From Salvator merianae (taxonomy: Eukaryota > Chordata > Lepidosauria > Squamata > Teiidae): 64,000 nt of DNA. Of this stretch, positions 12,501 to 23,927 are shown one piece after another (position 1 is the stretch's first letter; each line of letters starts with the position of its first letter). The stretch spans positions 43,278,521 to 43,342,520 of the forward strand of contig QVOM02000119.1 in the NCBI GenBank assembly GCA_003586115.2, in the 5' to 3' direction. Made by a program: the position numbers and the translations under genes. Below the pieces are notes generated by a model that worked only from the letters and a program-made list of their open reading frames with translations, was not told the DNA's origin and did no database searches.

Positions 12501-12650
12501 TGTTAGGTTGAAGGATTAAGAGAGGGATATTACCATAATTACTAAAGTATCTATGGATGGGACAGACTAGAGTTTGGACAAAGGGCACATCCTGACCAGG
12601 ACAGAAGGGAATTGACTGTATGTGAATATGCAGGCTTTGTGTCGAACCAT
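9600..12650. other. Intron sequence, mostly unassigned
   Basis: No complete mobile element was recognised. It includes a repeat tail ending in ATACATACATACATAAATAAATAA near 11408-11430, preceded by GGTGAAGGGTGGGATATAAA, the tail type seen on reptile LINE/SINE copies. The minus-strand frame at 10793-11026 is listed separately. Confidence 0.45.
10793..11026 (-). other. Unassigned open frame of 77 codons
   Basis: The minus-strand frame reads as a highly charged helix-rich peptide (FEFDARERQRKIMCKR, RLRKPELEAEAMEWVMSQLL, KEIKAAEAIIEGLFANC). Its composition is more protein-like than the other short frames in the window. I do not recognise it. It could be a fragment of a transposon protein, a processed pseudogene, or chance. 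There is no splice context that would make it an exon of a known gene. Confidence 0.25.
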
Positions 12651-12654
12651 TGCT

Positions 12655-12735
12655 GAACTTACCATGACGCAAGGCATGCTAATGTTGTACCTTGAGGCAC
12701 ACCACTAGGGTGCAGTGCCATAACAGAAGAAGATT
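12655..12735 (-). mobile_element. Possible L2-like LINE fragment (RT motif GVPQG)
   Basis: On the minus strand the sequence reads SGVPQGTTL, the non-LTR reverse transcriptase signature GVPQGSxLSP with two changes. The match is only about 80 bases, so the call is tentative. L2-like pieces at 27.6-28.0 and 58.1 kb have the same orientation. Confidence 0.4.
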
Positions 12736-13224
12736 TATTTATGGTCAGCACTGACCCATAGAGAAGTACAAAATTAAAACAATAAAGTTAAAACAACAAA
12801 TTTAAAACAGAGGTAAAACAAAGGGTGAGAATTAAAATTTCATTAATTGGCTTCTGATCTTTATGGTTAGGGACAGGAACTGACTGTTGCTGAAGTTACT
12901 GTAGGATTTGTGTCCTCTAGTAAAAAATTATTATATCACCACTAGGTCTCCCTGATAGGTGTTTAATAACAGGTCAAATAAGTTTGTCATTGTGTCCATT
13001 AAAAAAATTTCAGAAGAACATGCTCAATGAACTCAGGGTTTCCATAGTAGCAGTTGAGCCTTGGAGTATTTTATTGCACCCCCTGTTAGGAGGCAGTCCT
13101 ATGACCCCAGTCTGGCTGGGGTGAGAACATAGCATCAGTGCTACTGCCATTTGGTCACAGCTTCATGAATGTGATTGGGGTCTGTGGGAAATCAGTCTTG
13201 GAATGTTTCGCCTCTGCAACAGTG

Positions 13225-13722
13225 GTTGGGAAGGTGAGAGAAGAGAAAGTATATAAAATCATGCATGGTATGGAAAAGGTGGATAGAGAAAATTTATTTT
13301 CTTTGTTACACAGCACTAGGACCAGAGGGCACTCCATGACATGATGGGCAGGAGAGTTAAGACCGACAAGAGGAAATATTTTTTCACCCAGAGGGTCATT
13401 GTTCTATGGAATTTACTACCAGAAGAGGTGGTGACAGCAATCAGGCTGGATAGCTTTAACAACAGAATGGACAGTTTCATGGAGGACAGCTGTATGAGTG
13501 ACTACTAGAGTGGATGCCTAGGTACTGCCCTCCAGGGTGGATAGACAGGCAGGATGCCTCTAAAGGTCATTTGCAGGGAGCTGAAAGCAGGTAAAGGTTT
13601 TGCCTTTATATTCTGCTTGAGAATGCCCAGAAGCAAGTGGTGGGCCACTGTGTGAGACAGGATGCTGGACTAGATGGGCCGTGGCCTGATCCAGCAAGGC
13701 TACTTTATGTTCTTACATTCTA
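13225..13722 (+). mobile_element. CR1-type LINE, 3' end of about 500 bp
   Basis: It starts in the C-terminal coding region (KIMHGMEKVDRENLFSLLHS in one frame) and continues through TTTTTCACCCAGAGGGTCA, TATGGAATTTACTACCAG and GGCAGGATGCCTCTAAAGG. It ends with GGACTAGATGGGCCGTGGCC and TTATGTTCTTACATTC. It is 5' truncated and closely related to the copies at 41.3 and 9.1 kb. Confidence 0.9.
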
Positions 13723-13966
13723 AGGTGCTTCCAGTACCCCAGCTTTTCAGAAGAAGAGTTAGAGAAGAGGGGCTGAAGTTGCCCCTGAGCTGCTGCCCAT
13801 ATGCACGTTATTTTGACATTCCTTTTCCAGAATAATGAAGGAAACATCTTTGGGTTAGTAACTATAGGCTTCAGAAGAAGTGTTGCTTCATCTAGGATGA
13901 AGGCTCATTGTGGGGTGAAATATTTCATGTTGCCATTTTGGTGACATGAAGGAAATGCTCTCTGTG

Positions 13967-14440
13967 GGCCTTTCTGCACTTTTGGTAATCAGTATTAGGA
14001 GCCCACATAGCTTCAGGGCCTCTTCTGACTTCCTGTTACTGTGGATCCTGTTAGTACCCCTTCTGGCTTCCTAACAGTGTGGATACTGTTAGTGCCCTGC
14101 CTTCTGCTGTTACATTCTGTCTGCACATGATGGAGCGTAATCCAGATCAGGAGGCCTGATTAAACAGGTCCACTGGCAGTTCAGATCAAGGAGGCATGCC
14201 TTTTTTTTTCTAGACAACTGGAAGACCCATTTCGGTGGGACACCAAAGCACGTTGCCGAAACAGGTGCCCCAGGGGTGGGGCTCCAAGGCTAGAAACTTT
14301 CATTCCTAGTAGTTGGAGCCCTCAGAGGCCAGTCCCGAAGACAGCACTATTTCAGACTGAGCCTTGTCACGATCTAGACTAGTGGGTCTCAGTGGCTCAG
14401 GCCCACTGGTGGGCCTTGGCCCAGGAAGTGCAGAAAGGCC
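13967..14440. mobile_element. PIF/Harbinger-like MITE with GGGCCTTTCTGCAC ends (family C)
   Basis: Perfect inverted ends GGCCTTTCTGCACTT and AAGTGCAGAAAGGCC are flanked by CTGTG on both sides (13962-13966, 14441-14445). This is best read as a TGT duplication plus the terminal G and C of the element. Inside, the words ACCCATTTCGGTGGGACACC and GAAACAGGTGCCCCAGGGG match, reversed, the tandem words of the element at 62.0-62.5 kb. No coding capacity. Confidence 0.75.
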
Positions 14441-15639
14441 CTGTGTCTGCTGTCTTGAGTCCTTTCGTGGAGATGGGGGTCATAATTGTAGAAACAGATA
14501 ATTTGCCTGTAGACATCAAGCACATTTTTGAAGAATGAGTGACAACAGGAAAGACATTCTGTCAGAAAAGAACAGAATACAAGAATGCGATATGCTAGCT
14601 TTGAAAGATGTGAGCGGCTGGACACAATATTTTCTTTCCTCTCTCCTATCCTTGCTTACCTTTCTTTGCTGAGTGCTCTAACTGGGCAGACATTCATTCT
14701 GCCTGAATATCACTTTCCCCTCCTTTGCTAGCTGTAGCTCCTGCTGTTGCTTCTATCTACATCCCACTTTGCCATTGTGCCAGTGTATAGTTAAGAAGGA
14801 GAATAGGCAACGGGGGATGCGGGAAAACAAGATGTTTTGGATTCTTTTTTAAGCCTGCAAAAGGGCTGTTTCAAAACTGTACAAGCCTCTCCCTGGCTTT
14901 TATTCTTGTAGGTCTTTTTATTGTTAATACTATTATCACTGCATTTGGCAAAGGCAGGCAAATGTTCCAACTGCTCGATGTCTGTGTCAGAAATCTTGTT
15001 CTCCATGTGCCACTGATCTATTTTGCTCCTCTACTTGCATCATTCTTAGAAGGAAAGCTGCAGCTCAGGCTGAAGGGTTATTAAAATGCTAAATCTGGAA
15101 CAAAGTAGAGGAGGAGGAGGAGGAAGAGAAAGAGAAGGAGAACAGAATTAAAAAGAGAACACTTGATTTTTTTTTTGAACTTCACCTGCCTGCTGCCTTA
15201 TGTACCTAGATAATTACCTGACATCATTGAAGCAGATGGACTCGTTTGGCTTCCATTCAGGATTTCCAGCAGCCATAGCCACCAGTGTTTTCACAACGGG
15301 TACCTTTGAGGTTCTGTGCTGGGATATTCTGGATTGAAATAGACAGCCTCCATAAACTCTGCCAGTGTGGCCTACTACCTTTTTATGCTGATTCTGTGAT
15401 TTAGTTATATTGTGGATCACCTTATGTAAGTTATCTCTAGGTACTTCCCATGTCTCTGCTCCTCTTACCACCACCACCCAGCTTTCACATGAATGTATTG
15501 AGGGGCTGAGAACTACCCATTTCTTTTAAACATTTTTAAACAATTGGCTTGCACCTCTTGTAAAGGTGTGAACCCCTCTGTTGCCCTTTCTTAGACAGAA
15601 TTCTAAGAAATGGGATAGAGTAAAGCCACTCTGGCAAGT

Positions 15640-16080
15640 ATGAAATCACATTTAATTTGCTATTTTATTTTATTTATTTTCTGATTTGATTTTTATACCA
15701 TCCTGCATCAAAATTCCAGAGTGGTTAACAGACATGTTAAAAATAGTATAAAATATAATAAAAATAATTGTAAAAAATGTGCAGTGAAGGGAGACAGAGA
15801 GAGACCTAGTTATCAGAATAAAAATGTTTTCACTAAATTCTTAAAGCTTATCTGTGAAGATGCCTAGGGAGATTGTTCCAGAGCCTGGGGGGCCACCACA
15901 GAGAAGGTCTTCTCTGTCATCCATAACTCTGGCAACCTCAGAGAGGGATGGTATTGCGATGAGGTCCTCCTCTGAATATGTGCAGCCATGTATGGGAGGA
16001 GGTGCTCCTTCAAATATTTGCCTCTCAAGTCACCCATGGCAACTCATGTCACCTCTGATTAGACATTGTCTATTTTAATC
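15640..16080 (+). repeat. Old LINE 3' region repeat
   Basis: It begins with a TTTATTTATTTT run and TTTTTATACCATCCTGCATC, followed by GTTAACAGACA and an A-rich stretch. It then has GGAGATTGTTCCAGAGCCTG and the ACAGAGAAGGTCTTCTCTGT word shared with 3.4 kb. This layout resembles 3' parts of L2-type repeats common in squamates. Family assignment is from memory. Confidence 0.42.
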
Positions 16081-16961
16081 ATCCTTTTAGGATTTTATTA
16101 GTTTAAACAATGTTGTCAATGTATTTTTTTAAAAAAACTTCTTTATGCTTTATTGTCCGTACTTTGTTGCCGTGTTATGTATCACCTTAGTTGCATAGAA
16201 GCATAAATAAATAGAAAATAACAATTTCCAGAATGATGGAACTTCCAGGGCATTATATCTTGGACAACTAAGGTGGTAGTTATAACTATGAAAAGTCACC
16301 AGACGGCAATCCCATGGCTTCCTCAATGGATCCTGATTTTCACCTGTATTTTCAGAAGTATGTGTTGTAACCAATACTGGCCTCTCTCACATATTTTGCG
16401 GCACACCGTGATTTGTATTTTTAAATCTGTGCCTCTTTTAGTGGGTCTTTATTTATATACCTGACAAAATCACTGTGTAAATAGATGTTGACTCATGCTT
16501 TATGCCCAAGGTGTTTAAAGGACAGCTAGATGTTTCAAAGAATTAACTTAAGTGAAATATGTTCATAATGTGAGAACCTAGAAGTAAACATTACAGGAAC
16601 TCAGATTAAGTTGTTTAAAAGGTTTAGTACAAAAGGTGACTTACATAGATTCTCAGAGGTCATGAAACTGGGCAAAAAGCCTCCAAATGCATTTCATAAA
16701 CTTTCATACTTTTGTCATCTTCAGCGTACTTGCCTTTAGGGAATACATTGGTTTAAACTCTCTCTCCCTCCATTTGCATACCTGGGCTAGAAAGGACTTT
16801 GAAAGTCATGTAGCCCAACACCCTCTTCATGCAGGTGGCAAACAGGATCTTATAAGGTGAAAGGCCAATAACGTAGACTTACAAACAAATCCACAAAAGA
16901 TGTTAGCTCATGAAAAAGGCCTTACTGAACTAGCACATGGAACTATCAGGAATGTGGTCAG

Positions 16962-17147
16962 CAGCTGCAGCAGGCAGCTTTAAGGCTTGGTGTTTGCGCC
17001 CTGCGTAAAGCGCGCCATTGCCATTTGTGGGACCTCCAGGCCTCTGTACTGCCTCAGCAGATCGGCCGGAGGCCCCGCGGACAGCCATGGTGTGCTTCGT
17101 GCAAAGTGCGAACACCAAGGCTTAAAGTCGCCAGCTGCCGCTGGCTG
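16962..17147. mobile_element. GC-rich fold-back element of 186 bp
   Basis: The two halves are reverse complements with minor gaps: CAGCTTTAAGGCTTGGTGTT pairs with AACACCAAGGCTTAAAGTCG. Inner blocks around GCGCCCTGCGTAAAGCGCGC and GGCCTCTGTACTGCC also pair. The symmetry shows in the mirrored short peptides on both strands, which begin MVFA. It is clearly richer in CpG than the surroundings. No target duplication was identified. Confidence 0.72.
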
Positions 17148-17559
17148 TCAGGATAAAAGGAAAAATGGTAAGCCTTCCCTAGGGCTTGTCAAGAAGTAAC
17201 AAAGGTCTGTAGCTCTAAATACCAGGGCTTATTATGTGCTATTCTGGGAGCTCTGATGTGAACCAGCAAATATTTCTGGCTTCAATACTTCATTTGTTTA
17301 TTAGCACAAGATATGGTGACAGCCATTACACTGGTCAGCTTTAAAAGGTGATTAAAAAAATTCATGAAATAAAAGGCCATCAATGTCTCCAATACATGAG
17401 ATATCAGTTACTGGAAAGCAAGTGTGGAAGATGACTGTTTCATTCGTATCCTGAATGTGGGTTTCCCATAGATATTTGGTTGGCTACTCTTGTGATAAAT
17501 GATTGATGCCTCCAGAGATGGTGGGCTTACTTTGTCCAAGCTGACTTTGGTCACCTTAG

Positions 17560-18054
17560 TACCTTTCTGCACTTACCACTCCATGATCTGAACCAGTGGG
17601 TCTGAACCAGCCAGGTCTGCTGGTTTGGACCACGGAAATGCATGATCTGGAATGGTGCTGTCTGCATGACATTGTGGGTTCAGAACAGCCTCCCCACCCT
17701 GGCCTTGAAGCTTGCATGAGTTTTGAGGCTATGCTCTGAGCACGTCGCATGTTAGGAACAAAAGCTGCTAGCCACAGAACCTCTGACAGGCCCATGTTGG
17801 TGGTGTGCTTTAATGCATCATCAAAACCGGTGGCCTAGGAGTACCAATCATGCATGCTTTCATGGTCTGGATCAGGGCTTACTGGTCCATTGGTAGACAT
17901 GTTTAAACGGGGCATCTATGGTCAGGACTACACTCTGTCTAATGCAGATCTGGCATTCCAGCAGGGGGCAGGAACTCATAGGTGTGGACTGATGAAGCCC
18001 AGAAGTGAACTTGGCGGTCTCTCAGTCCAGACTAAAGATAAGTGCAGAAAGGGC
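17560..18054. mobile_element. PIF/Harbinger-like MITE, 495 bp (family C)
   Basis: Ends TACCTTTCTGCACTTA and TAAGTGCAGAAAGGGC are flanked by CTTAG on both sides (17555-17559, 18055-18059). CTTAG is the core of the known PIF target CWCTTAGWG, in which TTA is duplicated. Internal words TGGTCCATTGGTAGACATG and TTTAAACGGGGC are shared, diverged, with elements at 40.9, 54.3 and 59.9 kb. Confidence 0.78.
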
Positions 18055-18059
18055 CTTAG

Positions 18060-19723
18060 TTAACTTTAGAGAACATGTAGAGTACATTTTTTTGTTATTA
18101 TAATTATTTTTTGTACACAGCTCACCCTTAGCCCTACTACTTTTTCTTCCTCTTTGATTACCCTACCCTTATATCCCCGTGAGAAAAATAGAGGAGAACA
18201 AACAAACAAAAGATTGTTATTTGTGCTGTGTAAGATATGGTGATTTGATGTACCTTAATTAGGAAAAGCCACAGGCGTGGTATGCTATGTTAACATAACT
18301 TTTAGCAGTAAACAAGTGTGCTATGATTTGATAAATGCCATAGTGATATAAGTCTGAGTTAGGATCAACAATCTTTAAGAATTGGGTCTGTTAGGCTATT
18401 TTATAACCTATAGGGATCATGTGATCTTATAGTGAAATTGAATGTAAACTTCTGAAAGTTAAAAGAAGAAAAACACTAGATACAAGGGGGTATAAAAGGC
18501 TAACTAAATGAGGGGAAGGTGGTGTCGAGGAACTTTTTGCTTGGGATTCATCCTTGACCCAGAGACTTTGTGTGGCTGGCCACTCTATAAAGTCATGGTT
18601 TGTAGCAATTTCACACAACTTCTGTTTCTATGCATCTGTTTCTTTAACTTTAGAGGTTAGGGATCCATGGGTTGAAGAGGTCTTGCCTTCTGTTTTTCTG
18701 AATGTTGTATTTCTTGGGTTGGACTGAAGGATATCTGAAATCACTTCCAGCTTTTAGATCCTGTGCTTCTATTCATTTTCACTGAATGTTGTCTGTATGC
18801 TTGCAAAATTGAAGTAAATGTTATTACAGCTTGGCTAAATTGTGGTTTGTGGTTTTCTTTCTGCATGAGAAGTAAGGGTTCTGACAGTGCATACTGCTTG
18901 GGGACAGTTATAGTACTGCTTCTTAAAGGGTCAGCATCACTCTTAACAAATTTCTCTGTATCTTAATTACCTCTTATTGCATTTGCTAAAATATTACAAT
19001 TACATATTTGACTTTCTGAAAAGTTAATTGCCTGCAGTGGAGACTTCCTTCCCCAAAATTGTCACTGTAGAATTGGTCTTTTCTTTCTTTCAGTTTTACT
19101 GACCCAAGATCATTTGAATAAAGAACCCTGCAGATTTTGTCTGCCAATCTGGTAAATTACAATTCTAGTGAAATCAACTCCTGTGTCACAGTTAACATTA
19201 TAACAAATAGTTCCCTTAAGCTGTCGTCTATTATCTCCCCTCCCCCACCAAAAAACAAGACTATCCCTCTGGTCCAGCTAAAGTAAAGGAAGATGGAAGA
19301 GTTAATTAAGATGTTGTCAACTGATATGCACAAGGGGTAGATTGGTTGTATGGTGCCTTTGTCTTTTTCCTTAAGTATTTTTGGGTGCATTGTTTTTTGT
19401 TATGATTTGTTACTTCTTTTTATGTAACTAAATAAAATAAAAAACCCAGTTCCCATCAGGGATATAGAGTGGAGTGGGGCCCTGACAAAGAGTGCAGGAT
19501 AGCTCTACCATATTGAGACAAAAAAACATACATTGAGGACAAACTGCAAATTTGACAGTCAGTCAAGCTGGATGTGCCCTAGCTAGTTGGCAGGAATAGT
19601 AGGTTCCGGACCACTGGCAAATCCCTGATCTTGCTAAATGGTAGCTATGCTCCCAGTTCCTTTCAGCAGTGACATACTAGACCCAGGCAAATAAACTAAA
19701 ATGTGCTCTCATACCCTATGGAC
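18060..19723. other. Intron sequence without recognised elements
   Basis: AT-rich sequence with short homopolymer runs. A tail-like TAACTAAATAAAATAAAA stretch at 19425-19442 may be the end of a very old LINE or SINE. Nothing else is identifiable. Confidence 0.45.
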
Positions 19724-19726
19724 TAA

Positions 19727-20133
19727 GGGTACAATCAGACAGGGCTTTTTAAAGTCATCCGTTTAAGCATCCCATTCCCAGACATTGAAATACGACCTAA
19801 CGAACAGTTGTCCAAATATACATCTGAAAAACTACCTTATTTTGCTACACTGCAGCCTAAATTCACATCCAAGTCAGGCAACACCTACCCTGACTATGAG
19901 AGCTACCCACTGATTGACTATTTGGTGGGAAACCTTGCCTTTTTGCTTATGTAGTTTCCTGCCCAACCTGGCTTAAAGAAAGAGGCACCTTCAGAGCTAT
20001 GAAATCCCAAATGTTGAAGAGATGACTTTTTCAGATTTCAAGATGTGGTAAAGGTAATGCAGGGGGAAACGTCTGTCATTACAGACTCAAATTCATCCAG
20101 AGGGAGCCTCTTTAAGTGTGTCTGATTGTACCC
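19727..20133. mobile_element. PIF/Harbinger-like MITE with GGGTACAATCAGACA ends
   Basis: The terminal inverted repeat is perfect over 15 bases (GGGTACAATCAGACA and TGTCTGATTGTACCC). TAA lies directly outside each end (19724-19726 and 20134-20136), a TWA-type 3-bp duplication typical of PIF/Harbinger. The 407-bp interior has no open frame. Confidence 0.82.
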
Positions 20134-20479
20134 TAAAACCTAAAACACATAAATAAAACCAAGCTCAATAGCCAACTAGTTAAATGCTCCCGAAGAACCC
20201 TCCTTTGCTTTCTGAGTCCTTGGCAAAAAGCTGGGTTTTCTCAATGCAAGTTACATCTTCATCTATTGGGTCAGTAGAGCCTTTTTGCAATGCTTGCTGT
20301 GATGGCCTTGAGGGATTGTCAGGATTATGTCAGGGGAAAGAAGTGTTCAGTCCCCTGCACTGTCCTTCCTAAGACAATGTCCCCTGCCATGGTGCTGTAC
20401 CCCCTGGTTTTGGAACAGCCTCCCTAGTCAGATTCACCAGGTACCTACAGCTGTTTCATTTAGATGCCTGTGAAATCTG

Positions 20480-20690
20480 CTCACCCAGGCTTTCAGGGAT
20501 TAATAGGGTCCCTATGTTCTGACTGTTTTTGTAGTCAGCTTTGTATACAGTGACTTTTAATTTCATTTTCTCTTTCTTTTTCATTATCTATCTTTATTTC
20601 TTTTCTGTTTTTTTCAACTGATTTTGAACTACAGTGATAGGGCAGTATAAAAATTCAGTAAATAAATAAATAAATAAATTTAGCTGCTGC
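20480..20690 (+). repeat. LINE/SINE 3' tail with (AAAT)n end
   Basis: A T-rich stretch leads to GGGCAGTATAAAAATTCAGT followed by AAATAAATAAATAAATAAAT, the normal 3' layout of reptile L2-like or MIR-like copies. The family cannot be fixed. Confidence 0.4.
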
Positions 20691-21089
20691 ATATATAATC
20701 TAATGATGGTTTTAGACCTTGGTGCCTAGTATTAGTAGTAATATTGTATGAGTTTCTTGGAAAAGATAATATTTTTCTTGGTCATATCGGTGCTTATTTG
20801 CTCTGACGTAGCCTATTGTAGAGTAACTATGGTGGGTTCTGTTGGGGAGCACGCTGAGAAGCAATCTAGTAGACGTCTTTGTAAAGTTATGGAACGTTGT
20901 TTACATGTCTGCCATTGCTTCCAGTTATGGCAACTTTGCAGCTGGAGAACTTTCTGAAGGCAGCAGGTCTGCACATTGCACATTGCCATTGTGGTATGGC
21001 AGAACAGCGTAAGTGCTTTCACAGTGCTTACTTCCACACTATTTTTACACAGTTCTTAGGATTGTTTATGGCAGGATGTGTGCTGAATT

Positions 21090-21503
21090 GGAGCCTGTTC
21101 GCCTTTTACCATAGTGAGCTATCAGACACTCAGTGGGTAAGTGTATTTGGTAGCCCCGCAGCTGCAGCATCTGAGAGTGGCTACCACTGCTCCTGAATGC
21201 TACTAGCTGTGGACAACAAAATTGTTGTCTATAGCTTGACCGGGAGCAGCTGGATTGCTCCCAGTCAGCAGCATTCGCACCCTCTTCTTGGTGCAAATGT
21301 TGCAAGTGGGCAGCATGGCTGTGCAGTCATGCACCACATGCCTGATCACCATGGCAACAGATGGACATTGCCATGGCTGCTGTCATGGTGGTCAGGCCTG
21401 CCTTCCGCACTGCAATTGCTGGAGGCCCTTGTAAAGCCTAGAATGGTATTATTATACCGTTATCATTATTATACCATTCTAGATTGTACCATACAAACAG
21501 GCA
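21090..21503 (+). mobile_element. MITE family A copy (TTGCCATGG / GGTATTATTATACC type)
   Basis: Left end GGAGCCTGTTCGCCTTTTAC and right end TTGTACCATACAAACAGGC are inverted. Internal order AGCTTGACCGGGAGCAGCTG, TTCGCACCCTCTTC, CACCATGGCAACA and AGAATGGTATTATTATACC matches the copy at 27085-27540 and the reversed copy at 30369-30822. The subterminal palindrome is a family hallmark. Confidence 0.75.
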
Positions 21504-21521
21504 CATGACCGCACACTAAGA

Positions 21522-21556
21522 GCCTGTTTGCACGGTACAATCTAGAATGGTATAAT
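21522..21556 (-). repeat. Inverted partner of the family A terminus
   Basis: GCCTGTTTGCACGGTACAAT followed by CTAGAATGGTATA is the reverse complement of the end of the preceding element (21470-21503). Eighteen bases lie between them. It is either a truncated second copy or a local inverted duplication. Confidence 0.65.
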
Positions 21557-22689
21557 ATTAATATTCTTGTACAAAGCTTCATGAACATTGCTGGTCTCAG
21601 AGCCCCATTGGTGAGGGGGAAGAGAATCAATAAGCATTTAACACTCTACAGATCAATTAGCTGAGGAAAGAAGGTACAGAAGTTACTTTCAGATGTACCA
21701 AGTGCCTGCTGGTTGTGACTGGAAAAGGTAAGAAGGAAGATGGGTCTCCCCCTTTCCTGTTTCCATCTTTTTTGGAAAGTCTATAGTTGTTACATGGACT
21801 CCTGTCTATTTGTCAATATGATGGGTGTCCTGCGATATGATGGGTGATGAGGTGAAGGCAGACAGATAAGAGCTCTAAGCAAAATGAAATGCCTCTTGCA
21901 AACAGCCATGCTAATTCAATCAAAGACACTTATTGCCTTTAATGGAGGAGAAAACCAAACAGAAATAGAACAGGTGCATGGAATATGAACCTAATTGGAG
22001 CTTGTTTAGACCATAAAGACTGAGACTGAGGAGGAATGTGCCCAGCACAAAGCAATAACAAACCACGTGGGCTTTTCTATAGCAATTTCATCTGAGTACT
22101 GTCAGCTGTGAGCATGTTATTAATTTCCTAGCACTGAGATTTTTATGATATAGTTTTCAGTGTGTGTGCTATTTGAGTTCCATGGGACCTCCCCTTCCTT
22201 CTTAACTTGCATTCCATGCTTTTTTTGAACTTGTTAAAAACCATTTCCTCAACATTTATTTTTTGTTCTTCCATCATTGCTCCTGCTCAGAAATGCTGGG
22301 TCTCAAAAGGAAAAGAAAGAAAAAACTTTGCTATTTACTAGCAGAATTGAATTCCTAGGAAGGGGTAGGAGTACAGCAGGGCTCTGTCTTTCCTTAGAAG
22401 CAAGGTTTAGGGTAGATTAAAACCTTCCTTCCCCAAAGTTTGTTTTTAGGTTTTTCCCCCCTGACATTGTTGGTAATGCATAGACGGAGGGAAAAAAGAA
22501 CCTTTGCAGCTGCTAATAGGCTTGTGATCTTTGGAAAAGAAGCAGGAGTGGAAATGGAGCTCTGTAAATATGGAAGATTCAGATTTGGGTGGATCATGGG
22601 TGTTGCTAACTAAAAATGTTTCCCCAGGGATATGTGATAGAAACCCAACTCCTCTCTCCATCAGCTGCTACAGTACTGGTCTTGCTCAG

Positions 22690-22915
22690 TACTTAAACTT
22701 ACAGGTGCACACCTATTAAAGACCCATCTTTTACACAGGTGTTTCCTGTGTTAAAGTTTGTTTCTCCCGCTGCCCACTGAGTTTTTAATGTGTTTTAACC
22801 ACCATTTTTACACTGTTTTTAGCCTTGATTTTAATATTCTGTAAGCTGCTTTGATTTTTTTTTTTTTAATGGAGAATGGTATAAAAAATCTTAAATAAAA
22901 ATAAATAAGCAAGAT
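22690..22915 (+). repeat. LINE 3' tail (L2-like)
   Basis: The layout TTTTAATGTGTTTTAACCAC, GCCTTGATTTTAATATTCTG, TAAGCTGCTTTGATTTTTTT, GAATGGTATAAAAAATCTTA and AAATAAAAATAAATAAG is that of a reptile L2-type 3' UTR. It is non-coding and diverged. Confidence 0.45.
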
Positions 22916-23927
22916 ACCTCTTTTAAGTTGATTGCGACTGTGCCATCAGCATTCAATGTGCCAAAAGAGAAATGGTATAAGTTCAGGAGAGCCAACACCT
23001 TTTCTTGAAAATACATCCTATCCATCTTTTCTTTAAATATTGATATGGTGTTTCTTTTGTGGGCCTTTAAGATTGAGTAGGGAATTTTTTGACAGCTAAA
23101 AAGCTGTAACTGAGAGAAGGAAACAGGCAACAACAATCTGATACGTGCAAGTAAATTTATACTATGATTTCAAGATTATGTTATACAATTGTGTTGGGCT
23201 CCCAACATCATTGTAGAACTCGTCCATGTGTCTATTGAATCACTGAGGCCATTTTCTGACTATAGCTTGAAATACAACCTGGTATAATGGGAATAGTTAT
23301 TTAATCTGCTTTAACTTAGACCAATTGAAATTTAAATGAAATATACTAATGTGCCTTAATTGCAGCTGGAAAGTTCATATTGCTACCAGCAAGAGAACTG
23401 TAACTTCACTTGGTTTGTGATTATAGAAGGGATAGATAACACTTTTATTTTAAAGCTCTCCCTGTCTGCCTGCCCTTTTGGTGGCGTCTCCACTCGCATG
23501 CCAATACACATACAGAGCAGCTGGAAATGGGATCATCACCTATCCTACTTACTAAATAGTAGAACTGATAACTTATTTACATCCCCACCCACAGATGATT
23601 TCATTGATTTGCACTCCCAAAAGCAGCTGGATAGTGGGGACATGCTTAATATTTTTCCTGCCACTGAACATACCAGTGGCAAATTTGTTCTTAATTTAAT
23701 TCATCCTTGAATTACATGATTATCATTTCTGTAGAGGTGTCTGGTCAGAAGACTTTCATAATACTGGGCTATAACAAAGCAGTGTTGTTTCTTTCTTCAT
23801 ACTTTCTCATCTTTCCTTTTTTGATTTTTTTAGAATAATAAGTTAGTTCTGAAACTTGCTTTCATTCCTAGAATTCAGCTTTGGAGCATGAGAAATAAGA
23901 TTCAACAATTTTAACCATATTCTGCAT

